Shown here in pieces: positions 1-13,133 of a stretch of DNA of 64,000 nt (position 1 is the first letter of the stretch; each line of letters opens with the position of its first letter). Origin of the DNA: Paraescarpia echinospica (lineage: Eukaryota; Annelida; Polychaeta; Sabellida; Siboglinidae); the NCBI GenBank assembly GCA_020002185.1, contig CM034537.1, positions 7,407,650 to 7,471,649 on the forward strand, in the 5' to 3' direction. The notes below the pieces were generated by a model. The model had not been told where the DNA came from. It ran no database searches and saw only the letters and a list, made by a program, of their open reading frames with translations. A program made the position numbers and the translations under genes.

Positions 1-327
<327 letters not shown>

Positions 328-332
<5 letters not shown>

Positions 333-445
333 CACATTACACTGTGTAATGTGCGTGTATTACAGCGAATGTACCGTAATTCCATTTTACGGGAAAATAC
401 CGTAACTTATTACGGTAGATGCCCGTTAATTATACGGTAATTTCT
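328..445. repeat. Perfect hairpin followed by a cluster of ACCGTAA motifs
   Basis: Positions 328-358 form an inverted repeat with 15-bp arms and a 1-nt loop (left arm ACACGCACATTACAC). Directly after it the heptamer ACCGTAA or its complement occurs several times up to about 445. This could be the end of a short DNA transposon. The copy at about 7750-7870 is the same. I see no gene here. Confidence 0.5.
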
Positions 446-598
446 AAGAGTGCACAAACACACACATATAATATACATATATATATACAAGCGCATACAC
501 GCGCACGCACACGCACATATCTTTTTCTTCCCCTTGTTCCCTTGTGGGGTGGGGTCCATGTCACTCAATAGCTTCTTCCACGCAATGACCTTCCGTGC

Positions 599-1100
599 TT
601 AGCTGTTCACACCTGCTCTCCTAGGGCCCCTTTTCATGTTGTCGTTCCATCTCAGCTTTGGTCTTCCTCTTCGTCGTTTGCCACCCTCTTTTGGACTTCG
701 TTCAATCTTTGCATGTGTCCTGCCCAGTTCATTCTGCCCTTCTACACTCTTCCATACTGCCGCTCCTGTTTGCACCCTCTTCTGTATGTCTTTACTACTT
801 CCTCCATCCTCACACATTGTAGCACCCAAGTATAACAAGCTGTTCAATTGTTTAGTGCTATTTCTGCAGATCCACCTCCTTTTCACCTATCAACATTATT
901 TCAGTCCTCTCCAGATTTATTCGGAGGCCATGTTGTCTAAAGGTTTTACTCCATTCTTGCAATGCTTCCTGTAGTTCTTCTTTGTTGTCAGCCACCACTG
1001 CTAGGTCGTCTGCATACAGTATCTTCTTAAGTTCTTCCTGTTCCGATACCTTTCCACTGATCAGACTCAACACCATAATAAAAAGCAGGGAAATCAAAGC
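599..1100 (-). pseudogene. LINE reverse transcriptase remnant (YADD motif and C-terminal part)
   Basis: On the minus strand, positions 1097-858 encode an RT palm fragment with the catalytic motif KILYADDLAVVADN, where the two Asp bind metal. Positions 886-599 in another frame encode a later part: YLGATMCEDGG followed by a basic KRRRGRPKLRW segment typical of the end of RTE-like and related LINE RTs. The two parts are out of frame and the sequence between the Gly-Gly part and the basic tail is shortened. It is a 5'-truncated, decayed insertion. The clade is inferred from general motif style only. Confidence 0.7.
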
Positions 1101-1690
1101 ATTTCACTACACCCACTCCAAATTGTTCCGATGTTTCTCCTCCGACTCTCACCAAGGCTGTTGTCTCCTTGTACAATGCCTCTACCATTCTGAACTGATG
1201 CATATAGCTATAGCTGCAGCTCTAGAGAGATATGTGCTTGCCTAAACCACAATGCACACAGCTTGCGGAAGGCGACGTTGGCCAGCTGCTTTCGTCGAGC
1301 GACGTCTTCGGCTTCATTGTGGAGCGACCCAAGCTTGCGTGTCATACGCCACTCATTCTGTAAAAGCGTTCAGCGTGTCGGCTTGTTCGTTCTGTTTTAG
1401 CGACCACGCACTCCGCCAAGCAGGCAATAAGCTTTCCAAAGATATATGATATGGCAATTCAGTAGTTAAGTGAATTAGATTAATATATTTTGTTGTCCAG
1501 TTCGCACATACCAGATGCGTGAGAGATTAATCATTTATGCTACATATTGCATGAAAGTGAAATGTCATGTGATACAATATCACAAGACATTTCAAAATCA
1601 CGCGATATTTGACGTAAATTATTCACTTCGCACGCATCTATTAGTCTAGCGGATATGTACAGAAAAATAACGGAATTGTGCACTTATTGT

Positions 1691-1804
<114 letters not shown>

Positions 1805-1959
1805 TACATAAAGAGTCGGAAGTTCGAATGATAAGATTTCTCCTTGCAACGTACTACATCGCTCAAACCACATATATAGGTCGGCGAATGTCCATCATTC
1901 GTGATAACTACAGGCGCGCTTTAGGATATGATATAACCTTCAGTCCAGTGCTGTTTACG

Positions 1960-2645
1960 TTTACCTCGAGGCGGCACTGAGAAGCGTTCGATCACAGCTG
2001 CTCCGGTCGACAACAAGACGCTGATGTCGACGTACCACTCGACATTGGTTACGCTGATGATACATAATTCGTTTGTTATTCATATGCTTTCCTGGATCAA
2101 ATTAAGTAAAATTAGTGTCCCACGCAGCCTGGGGGATTGGTTCATCACCATGATTGAAAGTAAAACCGAACGAACATCTGTCTACCGACCGATTATTCAA
2201 GGAATGGCGGACGGCCAAGAAGTTACAGGCTCAGTCATTAATGGAAGACGGCAGAGAATGTTGCATGCCGTAAGCAGCTTGCAAATGTAGCGTTTCGTAA
2301 GGAGGGGACAGTCTGGTTCAGGTGGAAACAGATCATTCTGAAGTTACGGCTACGCTTCTATGCATCGTTCATTCTTTCTGTGCTTAGAGCTTTACGACAT
2401 GGGCACCTTTTGTTTGACTTGGACATAATTGAACCGGCTGGATTCATATACCACCGGCGCCACTTGCGTCAGATAATTGGTGGTCACGACCCACAAAAAA
2501 TAGCCAAGAAACCGTGTATCATCGATGTCAGTGCGAGCCGATCAGCCGGTAGATCTCGGTGACGACTCTTCGGCCACGTTCTACGTCTGCCACGAAATGT
2601 CCTTGCCCAACTTGCCATTGCCGAGTACTGGGCTGGGTTGCGCAA
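1960..2645 (+). pseudogene. LINE RT 3' remnant (GYADD to C-terminus)
   Basis: Plus strand, several frames. Around 2045-2070 the sequence reads DIGYADDT then a stop, the RT catalytic motif. Around 2330-2500 it reads LRLRFYASF and HRRHLRQIIGGHDP. Around 2560-2640 it reads RLFGHVLRLPRNVLAQLA. These are the usual order of motifs at the end of LINE RTs. Stops and frameshifts show decay. The HLRQII and YHRCQCEPIS segments resemble the fragment at 41530-42700, so the two probably belong to one family. A degenerate CA-rich tail follows at 2660-2820. Confidence 0.65.
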
Positions 2646-3256
2646 AACTTTGCGCAGTTACACATACGTACGCAAACGCACACGGACACGCACACGCACT
2701 CGCACTATAGCTCACATGCACCCGCATATATACACGCACACATACATACGTACACGCACAGATCGACGGACGCATACACCCGCAATCACACCCACCCACC
2801 ATCCCCACACACACGGGCAAATTTTGTTGACAAACTAGACAAATCATACCGAAAACAATGAAAATGTAAAACTAACAATTCTGTTGTTCCCAGTTAGCTA
2901 AAATGGCGTAGTTCATGGACCTAAAATGTTGTGAACACCACTTCAACCATTTTGTGTGGCGTCCGTAAAAATATAATTTATCTTAGCACGTTTTATTACG
3001 ATACCAGCCACCTTTGATAAAAAATCACACTGTTTAATTGTGAAAATGCACAAAATGAAAGTTTCTAATGCTATATATAAATGTCAATTAAACCAATACT
3101 GCTATCCAAATTATCAGAAATACCGAGACAAACTAATCACGCATTTGCTGAAGAAGGAGAACGACGCTGATTTTACGATTCCTCCCTGTTCAGTGGGCAA
3201 TTTTAATGATGTTCTCATTACTACATTAGGCATTTATTTAGTTTAATTAAATTATC

Positions 3257-4256
3257 NNNNNNNNNNNNNNNNNNNNNNNNNNNNNNNNNNNNNNNNNNNN
3301 NNNNNNNNNNNNNNNNNNNNNNNNNNNNNNNNNNNNNNNNNNNNNNNNNNNNNNNNNNNNNNNNNNNNNNNNNNNNNNNNNNNNNNNNNNNNNNNNNNNN
3401 NNNNNNNNNNNNNNNNNNNNNNNNNNNNNNNNNNNNNNNNNNNNNNNNNNNNNNNNNNNNNNNNNNNNNNNNNNNNNNNNNNNNNNNNNNNNNNNNNNNN
3501 NNNNNNNNNNNNNNNNNNNNNNNNNNNNNNNNNNNNNNNNNNNNNNNNNNNNNNNNNNNNNNNNNNNNNNNNNNNNNNNNNNNNNNNNNNNNNNNNNNNN
3601 NNNNNNNNNNNNNNNNNNNNNNNNNNNNNNNNNNNNNNNNNNNNNNNNNNNNNNNNNNNNNNNNNNNNNNNNNNNNNNNNNNNNNNNNNNNNNNNNNNNN
3701 NNNNNNNNNNNNNNNNNNNNNNNNNNNNNNNNNNNNNNNNNNNNNNNNNNNNNNNNNNNNNNNNNNNNNNNNNNNNNNNNNNNNNNNNNNNNNNNNNNNN
3801 NNNNNNNNNNNNNNNNNNNNNNNNNNNNNNNNNNNNNNNNNNNNNNNNNNNNNNNNNNNNNNNNNNNNNNNNNNNNNNNNNNNNNNNNNNNNNNNNNNNN
3901 NNNNNNNNNNNNNNNNNNNNNNNNNNNNNNNNNNNNNNNNNNNNNNNNNNNNNNNNNNNNNNNNNNNNNNNNNNNNNNNNNNNNNNNNNNNNNNNNNNNN
4001 NNNNNNNNNNNNNNNNNNNNNNNNNNNNNNNNNNNNNNNNNNNNNNNNNNNNNNNNNNNNNNNNNNNNNNNNNNNNNNNNNNNNNNNNNNNNNNNNNNNN
4101 NNNNNNNNNNNNNNNNNNNNNNNNNNNNNNNNNNNNNNNNNNNNNNNNNNNNNNNNNNNNNNNNNNNNNNNNNNNNNNNNNNNNNNNNNNNNNNNNNNNN
4201 NNNNNNNNNNNNNNNNNNNNNNNNNNNNNNNNNNNNNNNNNNNNNNNNNNNNNNNN
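3257..4256. other. Assembly gap of 1000 N
   Basis: Exactly 1000 undetermined bases. The round size suggests a placeholder of unknown true length. Nothing can be annotated inside, and an open frame running through it is meaningless. Confidence 0.99.
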
Positions 4257-4629
4257 TGGCCAAATATATCACAAGTTGCTCCTTGAGACAGGACTACAAA
4301 ACAAATGTAAGTATTTCATAATTTTTTTTCTGTTGATATATAAATTATTTATTAAGATTGCTTTAGGTTTGGTTGGTTCACTGTACACGGTCTAATCAAT
4401 ATCGCTTACTTGTCAATGAATGTTTTACACTAGGATATCAAATCAAATTTATTTATATCTCTAAGAACCAGTTTCAGAGGTGTTTACAAACTAAAACATA
4501 ATGTAAGAATACATTACGTAGTCGTTATAATATTACAACACATGTGTTATATATGCTAGGACAACTACACATTTCGATTATTATGTAAACTAATCGATTG
4601 TGGGTATTTAATTTTGGTATAATTTCCAG

Positions 4630-4730
4630 AGGCTGTGAAGACTTTTGGAATGAAGAGGAGAAAATAGAAGAAGAAGAGATTTATGCTGAGGAAGATGATG
4701 AAAATGAGTTATATTTCTATAATTAATAAA
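4630..4730 (+). CDS. Possible terminal exon with acidic C-terminus (unknown gene)
   Basis: A pyrimidine-containing acceptor ending TTTCCAG (4623-4629) is followed by an open frame from 4631 that ends at a TAA at 4724-4726. The 31 residues are strongly acidic (11 Glu/Asp in the run after FWNEEEK). The stop overlaps an AATAAA polyadenylation signal at 4725-4730, as in a real 3'-terminal exon. The upstream exons would lie in or beyond the N gap. No family is recognised, and such a short acidic frame may be chance. Confidence 0.3.
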
Positions 4731-4864
4731 GTTTTATTTATTAAAGTGTAATACTTTTTATTCATTGATATACTTAACCTATTCAATGATTCAAATTTAT
4801 AATAATGAAGAAAAGCCATATTCTTCAAAAGATGAATATTAGTTCAGCAGATTAGACGGGCCCA

Positions 4865-5149
4865 TAGACACAGTAATGAAAAACAGATGTGATAACCGTG
4901 ACTTGAAATAGGTCTTTGTTGTCTGCAAGTGGCGCCTCAAGTAATGCTGACACACAGACACTCGATTATAATAAGCACATGTCGTATAATATCAAGAGCT
5001 GTTATGTTGTAATGTCTATTTTGTTGTCTGGAATTATGTGTTGCACAAGTGTTTCATGAGGTATATTTTTGTTGTGTCAGCAAGAGGCTTTCATATTTAA
5101 AATTTAAATGTGAGGATACGTGGCTCGTAGACACTTTTAAACATATGCG

Positions 5150-5197
<48 letters not shown>

Positions 5198-5370
5198 CGG
5201 TAATGAAAAACAGATGTGATAACCGAGGGTTGGAATGGTATGTTACGCAAGTGTTTCATTAAATATATTTTGTTGTGTCAGCAAGAGCCAGGGTTTTTGT
5301 TGTGTGAAATGATGTGTTGCGTAAGTGTTTCGTTAAATATATTTTGTTGTGTCAGCAAGAGCCTTTGTCT
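4865..5370. repeat. Local direct duplications with a (CA)n run
   Basis: A block around AAAAACAGATGTGATAACCG occurs at about 4875 and again at about 5205. A block around AAGTGTTTCATTAAATATAT followed by TGTTGTGTCAGCAAGAG occurs three times (about 5045, 5247 and 5322). A CA run lies at 5152-5195. This is an old local duplication without coding content. Confidence 0.7.
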
Positions 5371-5521
5371 GAAATTAAATGCTTTGATATTGAGAATACA
5401 TTTATACCAGCGTTTTTTTATTTGTAAGCAAAAATATTCGTTTAATAGCACACATTCATTGTTAATATAGTAATTGTTTTTTTTTATTAACTGTTTAATT
5501 TTTTATAATTATGTGTTTCAG

Positions 5522-5684
5522 TTTTTTGGAAGATGTACATTGGTACACTTACTGGGAGGTCATGGGAGAATTGATGCACTACTTCTATGGACCACGACCC
5601 CCACCACTACCACTTCCAACAGTACAGTGGTTGATCTCAAACACGGACGAGCCGGACTCCGGTTATGAATCGGAAGATGATTAA
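5522..5684 (+). CDS. Possible terminal exon ending SGYESEDD (unknown gene)
   Basis: After a T-rich tract and TTTCAG (5516-5521) an open frame in phase with 5523 runs to TAA at 5682-5684. It encodes about 53 residues: an aromatic-rich start (HWYTYWEVMGELMHYFYG), a Pro-rich linker (PRPPPLPLP) and an acidic end (DEPDSGYESEDD). Local GC is higher than in the surroundings. There is no canonical AATAAA within the next 40 bases. It could be the last exon of an unknown gene or a fragment of a mobile element; I do not recognise it. Confidence 0.3.
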
Positions 5685-5887
5685 ATTGTGAAAAACACAT
5701 TTAAAATATGGTGTTGTGTTCGTTTTATTCATAGATCATATATCAGGTAAGCTCTCAGGCAAAGACGACGTAGGTATTTAGTCTTACACGCACATACACG
5801 AACGCACTAATAGAAGGTCCAACACTAGTCGCTAGAGGTGGGCGATAATTAAGTGATACGACCTCATCGGATTATGTAGGCCAATAA

Positions 5888-5901
5888 CCACCAGGGGGCG
5901 C
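5888..5901 (+). promoter_or_regulatory. Perfect match to the CTCF core motif
   Basis: CCACCAGGGGGCGC matches the known bilaterian CTCF core consensus at every position. It sits in a short GC-rich island between two low-GC repeats. CTCF acts as an insulator and loop anchor in vertebrates and is conserved in many bilaterians. A single 14-mer can occur by chance, and occupancy cannot be judged from sequence. Confidence 0.35.
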
Positions 5902-5984
5902 TCCTAACCGGAAGTGAGTCAGTATCTTCACTGCCACAACTTCATGCATCCACATCGACGTATTAGAATAGACTTACATACTAC

Positions 5985-6330
5985 TAGCAGCCAACCAGCT
6001 GAGGAAAATAATTTCGAACAACATAAATTTACATTGAAATCTAAACTCCGCTTTTATAACTCAAACGTTATACCAACCCTCCCATATGGATATGAAACAT
6101 GGCCAAGAAAACAAAATTGATGCTTTCGACACTAAATGCCTGATCTTGGGCATACACTGGAGCGACCATGTGACGAACATAGATGTCCAGATACGATCAG
6201 GACAAAACTGTGGCATCATCTACTATCTGCTGAAGAAGAATGAGCTGGCTCGGCCATGTCACAAGGCTCCCATCTGTAGACCTGCCCAACAAGCGCTATG
6301 GTGGATACCAGCTGGTCAGAGAAAGAGAGC
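5985..6330 (+). pseudogene. LINE RT C-terminal remnant
   Basis: Plus strand with frame changes: SKLRFYNSNVIPTLPYGYETW (6040-6110) corresponds to the LLYGSETW region of LINE RTs. It is followed by DTKCLILGIHWSDHVTN and LLKKNELARPCH (6125-6260). The element is 5'-truncated and decayed. Confidence 0.6.
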
Positions 6331-7105
6331 TAGGTTTATATATCTAGTTGTTTAAAATCGTAACGGTGTGCGGCGGTGAGTTGTTGGCCAGTCTTAAGCT
6401 TACGATCTTCAGCGTTTGGGCTACGACGGTCGAGATGCGTCGCAGCGCGAACAATCGGGTTGTGTGCGGCTAGCTTAATGTGTCATGTCACAACGCGACG
6501 CAACAACATGACCTACCGTGACGTCTTATCGACTTTAACAGTTTATGTCACAATGCAGTGTCCAATCACGTATTTTTTCACGTCATTATAGGTAATATCC
6601 CATCGACGAATGTGACATCGTAGCGACGTTGCATCGCCGGTGTAGGTGTTAACCTTTTCAGGTGTTTGATATTTCAACAAGTCTTTAGTTATAGAAAGCT
6701 TTACAACAGAAAAGGTTAACCACTCTGAAAGTGTTCTCTCCCACACTGGATGGTGCGGAGGAACGTTCCTCGAAGGACGCCGTTACTCGACCAAAGACGA
6801 TAGTCTGCGTCCAGCTTCGTTCTTGGCAGAAAACGCGTCTACTTAACGTAAATGTGTCTGAGTCAGTTTTACATGATGTTCTTACGACGCATAATCATAT
6901 AAATGACACCTGTAAGTATGATCTTAGCGGAGATATTTTGAACCAGTCCTTATGAACAAAGATTACAGTGGTGAAATAGTGCTGTTTGCATGGTGCATAG
7001 TTAATTGGTTTGTTAAAGATTATAAATATAATGCTTTAACATTCTTAACATGAACGATGAGCTGGAACAACATGAACGATTGGAGTTTGGCAGGGGTATC
7101 TTAAT
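6331..7105. other. No recognisable gene
   Basis: Higher CpG content than the flanks, several short open frames on both strands, no family recognised. A short inverted arrangement of AAAGCTTTA-like sequence lies near 6690. I see no splice-supported exon. Confidence 0.5.
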
Positions 7106-7108
7106 CAT

Positions 7109-7393
7109 ATGACAAAAGTCCAACAAGACAGTCTGAGGTCCATCGTTCTACCGACTGTCCAACGCAAAACGCTGTCGCTTGTGGTTTTAATGCGAATCGC
7201 ATCGAAAGTCGAATTGTTCCCACAGCTTTTGCCTGGTCAGAGTGCTAGATTTCGTCCAGGTGTAAGTACTGCTGATGTAATGTTCAGGTACCGGCGGCTG
7301 CGTGCACAGCCATACCATACCACAGTCGAGATTCTTGGCATAGACATGAGTCCAGCAGAGGCGTCCGCAGGAATTTTTCCATGGAGGGGCTAG
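7109..7393 (+). pseudogene. RT remnant, fingers to motif A
   Basis: The frame contains SARFRPGVSTADVMF, the GFRPGRSTxD-like block before RT motif A in LINEs, and then VEILGIDMS, where motif A would continue as an Asp-Phe-Ser-Lys-Ala-Phe-Asp-like block. The frame stops there and runs into the TA/TG microsatellite. It could be the upstream part of the remnant at 9384-10069. Confidence 0.45.
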
Positions 7394-7394
7394 A

Positions 7395-7755
<361 letters not shown>

Positions 7756-8022
7756 ACATTACACTGTGTAATGTGCGTGTATTACAGCGAATGTACCGTA
7801 ATTCCATTTTACGGGAAAATACCGTAACTTATTACGGTAGATGCCCGTTAATTATACGGTAATTTCTAAGAGTGCACAAACACACACATATAATATACAT
7901 ATATATATATACAAGCGCATACACGCGCACGCACACGCACATATCTTTTTCTTCCCCTTGTTCCCTTGTGGGGTGGGGTCCATGTCACTCAATAGCTTCT
8001 TCCACGCAATGACCTTCCGTGC

Positions 8023-8524
8023 TTAGCTGTTCACACCTGCTCTCCTAGGGCCCCTTTTCATGTTGTCGTTCCATCTCAGCTTTGGTCTTCCTCTTCGTCG
8101 TTTGCCACCCTCTTTTGGACTTCGTTCAATCTTTGCATGTGTCCTGCCCATCTCATTCTGCCCTTCTACACTCTTCCATACTGCCGCTCCTGTTTGCACC
8201 CTCTTCTGTATGTCTTTACTACTTCCTCCATCCTCACACATTGTAGCACCCAAGTATAACAAGCTGTTCAATTGTTTAGTGCTATTTCTGCAGATCCACC
8301 TCCTTTTCACCTATCAACATTATTTCAGTCCTCTCCAGATTTATTCGGAGGCCATGTTGTCTAAAGGTTTTACTCCATTCTTGCAATGCTTCCTGTAGTT
8401 CTTCTTTGTTGTCAGCCACCACTGCTAGGTCGTCTGCATACAGTATCTTCTTAAGTTCTTCCTGTTCCGATACCTTTCCACTGATCAGACTCAACACCAT
8501 AATAAAAAGCAGGGAAATCAAAGC
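8023..8524 (-). pseudogene. LINE reverse transcriptase remnant, second copy
   Basis: Same remnant as at 599-1100, carried in the duplicated block: YADD palm motif at about 8455, and the basic C-terminal part at 8023-8310. One codon differs from the first copy (GQNEMGR instead of GQNELGR). It is not functional, having lost the N-terminal half of the RT and carrying a frame break. Confidence 0.7.
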
Positions 8525-9113
8525 ATTTCACTACACCCACTCCAAATTGTTCCGATGTTTCTCCTCCGACTCTCACCAAGGCTGTTGTCTCCTTGTACAA
8601 TGCCTCTACCATTCTGAACTGATGCATATAGCTATAGCTGCAGCTCTAGAGAGATATGTGCTTGCCTAAACCACAATGCACACAGCTTGCGGAAGGCGAC
8701 GTTGGCCAGCTGCTTTCGTCGAGCGACGTCTTCGGCTTCATTGTGGAGCGACCCAAGCTTGCGTGTCATACGCCACTCATTCTGTAAAAGCGTTCAGCGT
8801 GTCGGCTTGTTCGTTCTGTTTTAGCGACCACGCACTCCGCCAAGCAGGCAATAAGCTTTCCAAAGATATATGATATGGCAATTCAGTAGTTAAGTGAATT
8901 AGATTAATATATTTTGTTGTCCAGTTCGCACATACCAGATGCGTGAGAGATTAATCATTTATGCTACATATTGCATGAAAGTGAAATGTCATGTGATACA
9001 ATATCACAAGACATTTCAAAATCACGCGATATTTGACGTAAATTATTCACTTCGCACGCATCTATTAGTCTAGCGGATATGTACAGAAAAATAACGGAAT
9101 TGTGCACTTATTG

Positions 9114-9228
<115 letters not shown>

Positions 9229-9383
9229 TACATAAAGAGTCGGAAGTTCGAATGATAAGATTTCTCCTTGCAACGTACTACATCGCTCAAACCACATATA
9301 TAGGTCGGCGAATGTCCATCATTCGTGATAACTACAGGCGCGCTTTAGGATATGATATAACCTTCAGTCCAGTGCTGTTTACG

Positions 9384-10069
9384 TTTACCTCGAGGCGGCA
9401 CTGAGAAGCGTTCGATCACAGCTGCTCCGGTCGACAACAAGACGCTGATGTCGACGTACCACTCGACATTGGTTACGCTGATGATACATAATTCGTTTGT
9501 TATTCATATGCTTTCCTGGATCAAATTAAGTAAAATTAGTGTCCCACGCAGCCTGGGGGATTGGTTCATCACCATGATTGAAAGTAAAACCGAACGAACA
9601 TCTGTCTACCGACCGATTATTCAAGGAATGGCGGACGGCCAAGAAGTTACAGGCTCAGTCATTAATGGAAGACGGCAGAGAATGTTGCATGCCGTAAGCA
9701 GCTTGCAAATGTAGCGTTTCGTAAGGAGGGGACAGTCTGGTTCAGGTGGAAACAGATCATTCTGAAGTTACGGCTACGCTTCTATGCATCGTTCATTCTT
9801 TCTGTGCTTAGAGCTTTACGACATGGGCACCTTTTGTTTGACTTGGACATAATTGAACCGGCTGGATTCATATACCACCGGCGCCACTTGCGTCAGATAA
9901 TTGGTGGTCACGACCCACAAAAAATAGCCAAGAAACCGTGTATCATCGATGTCAGTGCGAGCCGATCAGCCGGTAGATCTCGGTGACGACTCTTCGGCCA
10001 CGTTCTACGTCTGCCACGAAATGTCCTTGCCCAACTTGCCATTGCCGAGTACTGGGCTGGGTTGCGCAA
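9384..10069 (+). pseudogene. LINE RT 3' remnant, second copy
   Basis: Same remnant as 1960-2645, at an offset of 7424. In this copy the upstream RT piece at 7109-7393 on the same strand could be the earlier part of the same element, separated by about 2 kb of microsatellite and an opposite-strand LINE. The CA-rich tail is at about 10084-10245. Confidence 0.65.
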
Positions 10070-10680
10070 AACTTTGCGCAGTTACACATACGTACGCAAA
10101 CGCACACGGACACGCACACGCACTCGCACTATAGCTCACATGCACCCGCATATATACACGCACACATACATACGTACACGCACAGATCGACGCACGCATA
10201 CACCCGCAGTCACACCCACCCACCATCCCCACACACACGGGCAAATTTTGTTGACAAACTAGACAAATCATACCGAAAACAATGAAAATGTAAAACTAAC
10301 AATTCTGTTGTTCCCAGTTAGCTAAAATGGCGTAGTTCATGGACCTAAAATGTTGTGAACACCACTTCAACCATTTTGTGTGGCGTCCGTAAAAATATAA
10401 TTTATCTTAGCACGTTTTATTACGATACCAGCCACCTTTGATAAAAAATCACACTGTTTAATTGTGAAAATGCACAAAATGAAAGTTTCTAATGCTATAT
10501 ATAAATGTCAATTAAACCAATACTGCTATCCAAATTATCAGAAATACCGAGACAAACTAATCACGCATTTGCTGAAGAAGGAGAACGACGCTGATTTTAC
10601 GATTCCTCCCTGTTCAGTGGGCAATTTTAATGATGTTCTCATTACTACATTAGGCATTTATTTATTTTAATTAAATTATC

Positions 10681-11227
10681 AATAATTATTTTGTATAAGT
10701 ACGCTACAAACAGTGGCGCCACGACACGGAGTCTGGATAATCGAAGCAAGTCGTCAGGCGCATGCGCCTTGATGTCTACTGTTGGGTTCGCTTACTGAAA
10801 ATGGCAGAAACAAGCGGGATGGAATTTTGAGTTTGGATGGTTACTGACTATACGGTAATTCATATGTATTTTGATTCACTATTAGCGTAATCGTTGGATA
10901 AATAGTGAAATATAATATGTGGTGCCGTTCTTCATGACTAAGACCGTCACAAATCTCAGTTGTTTAACTGTACGCAGGTATAAAACGGGGTCTGTTGACA
11001 TGTTGCTACACGCATTTTAAATTGAGTAATCATATTATCGCTACTCTTATATATTCATTGTCGCAGTTTCTGTCGGGTCTCAGTTTCTGTTACCTTTTGA
11101 TATTTCGCTGGATCTCACATTAGATAGTCTGGTATACCGATAGTCTTTAGTCAGATATATCGGTAACTGCGGGCAAAGAACGTCTACATTCTCTACAATT
11201 CATGTAACTTGTAAGCCTGCGAAGACA
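10681..11227. other. Intergenic, no recognisable gene
   Basis: A short GC-rich island (about 10710-10830) with an ATG-led frame of only eight codons, then ordinary AT-rich sequence. It could be a promoter or 5' UTR but nothing in the sequence proves it. Confidence 0.5.
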
Positions 11228-11253
11228 TTGAATTTACCTTGAATCCTCCTCTT

Positions 11254-12975
11254 CTACTTAGTAGTCAAGGAGTTGACGAGGAAGGTAGTCAAACGTTGAC
11301 TCGTGTAATCCTCCGCCCTATTTCGTAAATATTTGTCAATGTGACCCTTGAACTGGTTGATGTTTTTGGACATCACTGCTGCTTCCGGAAGTCTATTCCA
11401 GTCGTTAACTGTCCTTTGAGTAAAGGAGTACATGCGTATATCTAATCTTGAGTGCATTTTGGTTATTTTGAAGGGGTGCCCTCTTGTTTTGGTCTGTTTA
11501 TTTTCCATAACAAAGAAATCTGCAGGAAGAATACTCTCTAACCCGTTGAATATTTTATAGACTTCCAGTAAATCAGCACGCAGTCGTCTAGTCTCCAGAG
11601 TCGTGATGTTTAGCACTCTTAACCGTCTTTGGTAATCTAAGTGACTTAAATCTGAAATCATCCTGGTCGCCCTACGTTGCACCTTTTCTAATAAGTCTAT
11701 ATTTTTTTGTTTGAATGGGCGCCATGCCTGAATGCAGTATTCTAGGTGAGGTCTTACTAAGGACTTGTATAGTTTTACAACTACTTCTTTGGTCTTATAT
11801 TTGATAGCTCTGTTAATCATGCCTAGCATCACATTAGCCTTATTTGATGCCTTAACACATTGCTCCGTTACATTAAGTGTGTCTGTTATTATCACTCCCA
11901 AGTCTTTTTCTACATGTGATATTTCTATGGGGTTATCACCCATGAAATAGTCGTACTGCCTGTTGTTATGACCGTAATGTACACACTTGCATTTTTCTGC
12001 ATTAAACAACATTGTCCATTCTGCACTCCACCCGTGCAGGTTGTTCAGGTCCTTTTGAAGTTTCTCAGCATCTTTACAGGATGATACCTGACTGAACAGT
12101 TTTGTGTCATCAGCAAATTTTAGGAGGTGGTTGCACACTCCTTCGTCTATGTCATTAATATATATTACAAATAAAATTGGACCCAGAACAGACCCTTGGG
12201 GAACACCACTCTTAACAGGTGACCACCCTGAGCTGAAACCATTTATTATGACACGCTGTACTCTGTCCGTCAACCATTGCGATATCCATCTATTAACCGC
12301 CCCTCCTATCCCATGTGCATTTAGTTTCGTTGCCAGCCTGCAGTGTGGGACTCGATCGAAAGCTTTACTAAAATCTAGATAAATAGAGTCCACTGGAAGC
12401 CCTTTATCGATATAGGATGTAACCTTATCCAAGTACATTAAAAGGTTCGTCAGGCATGAATGTCCCTTCCAAAACCCATGTTGCGACGGTTTAATCAAAA
12501 CATGATTTTGAAGATGGCCCACAATTTTATCCTTGATGATGGCTTCCATTACTTTAGATATCTGTGATGTTAGACTTACAGGTCTGTAGTTACTGGGTTG
12601 TGATTTGATACCTTTCTTATATATGGGGGTAACATTTGCACTTTTCCAGTCTAGTGGAACTTCTCCCATTTCCATGCTGTCTGCAAATATTTCGCTTAGC
12701 AGTGGTGCAATGGCCGTGGCCACTTCTCGGAGCATTGTCGAATTTAATTCGTCTATTCCAGGGGATTTGTATGGTTTAAGTTGCAACAGTTTTTCCAGTA
12801 CTATTGCTGTAGTTATCTCAATATGCTGTAGTGACTCCTCAAATGTCTTGATGAAAAAGTTCACAGCGCCAGGAAGATTTTCTTTTACCTCGTCAGTGAA
12901 CACTGAGGCGAAGTAGTCGTTTAGTACATTTGCTGTCTCGACCGAGTCTATGATCACCTCCCCATTGCTATCCAA
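11254..12975 (-). pseudogene. CR1-like ORF2, reverse transcriptase part
   Basis: A 573-codon frame covers the RT and C-terminal region. Motifs in order: NYRPVSLTSQISKVME; HGFWKGHSCLTNL; motif A YLDFSKAFDRVPH; motif B SGVPQGSVLGPILFVIYIND; motif C KFADDTKLF with both catalytic Asp; then the thumb and VKLYKSLVRPHLEYCIQAW typical of CR1. The listed start is not a true start: the frame joins upstream ORF2 sequence (LADNI, then after a 1-nt break KDLKSFYSYTRT, about 13070-13010). All palm residues are intact. Confidence 0.9.
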
Positions 12976-13133
12976 AAGGGGGCCGACAGAGTCTTTTGTC
13001 TTAGTTTTCGTCCTAGTATATGAATAAAAAGACTTCAGGTCTTTTTTATGTTGTCGGCAAGTCTTTTCTCAAAATTTCGTTTAGCCTTAACCACTTCCTT
13101 CCAGGCTTTATTTAGTTGACGTCTGTATGCCTC

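Noticed and set aside
3247..4272. A 341-codon open frame on the minus strand
   Set aside because: It runs through 1000 N and has only a few real codons at the ends.
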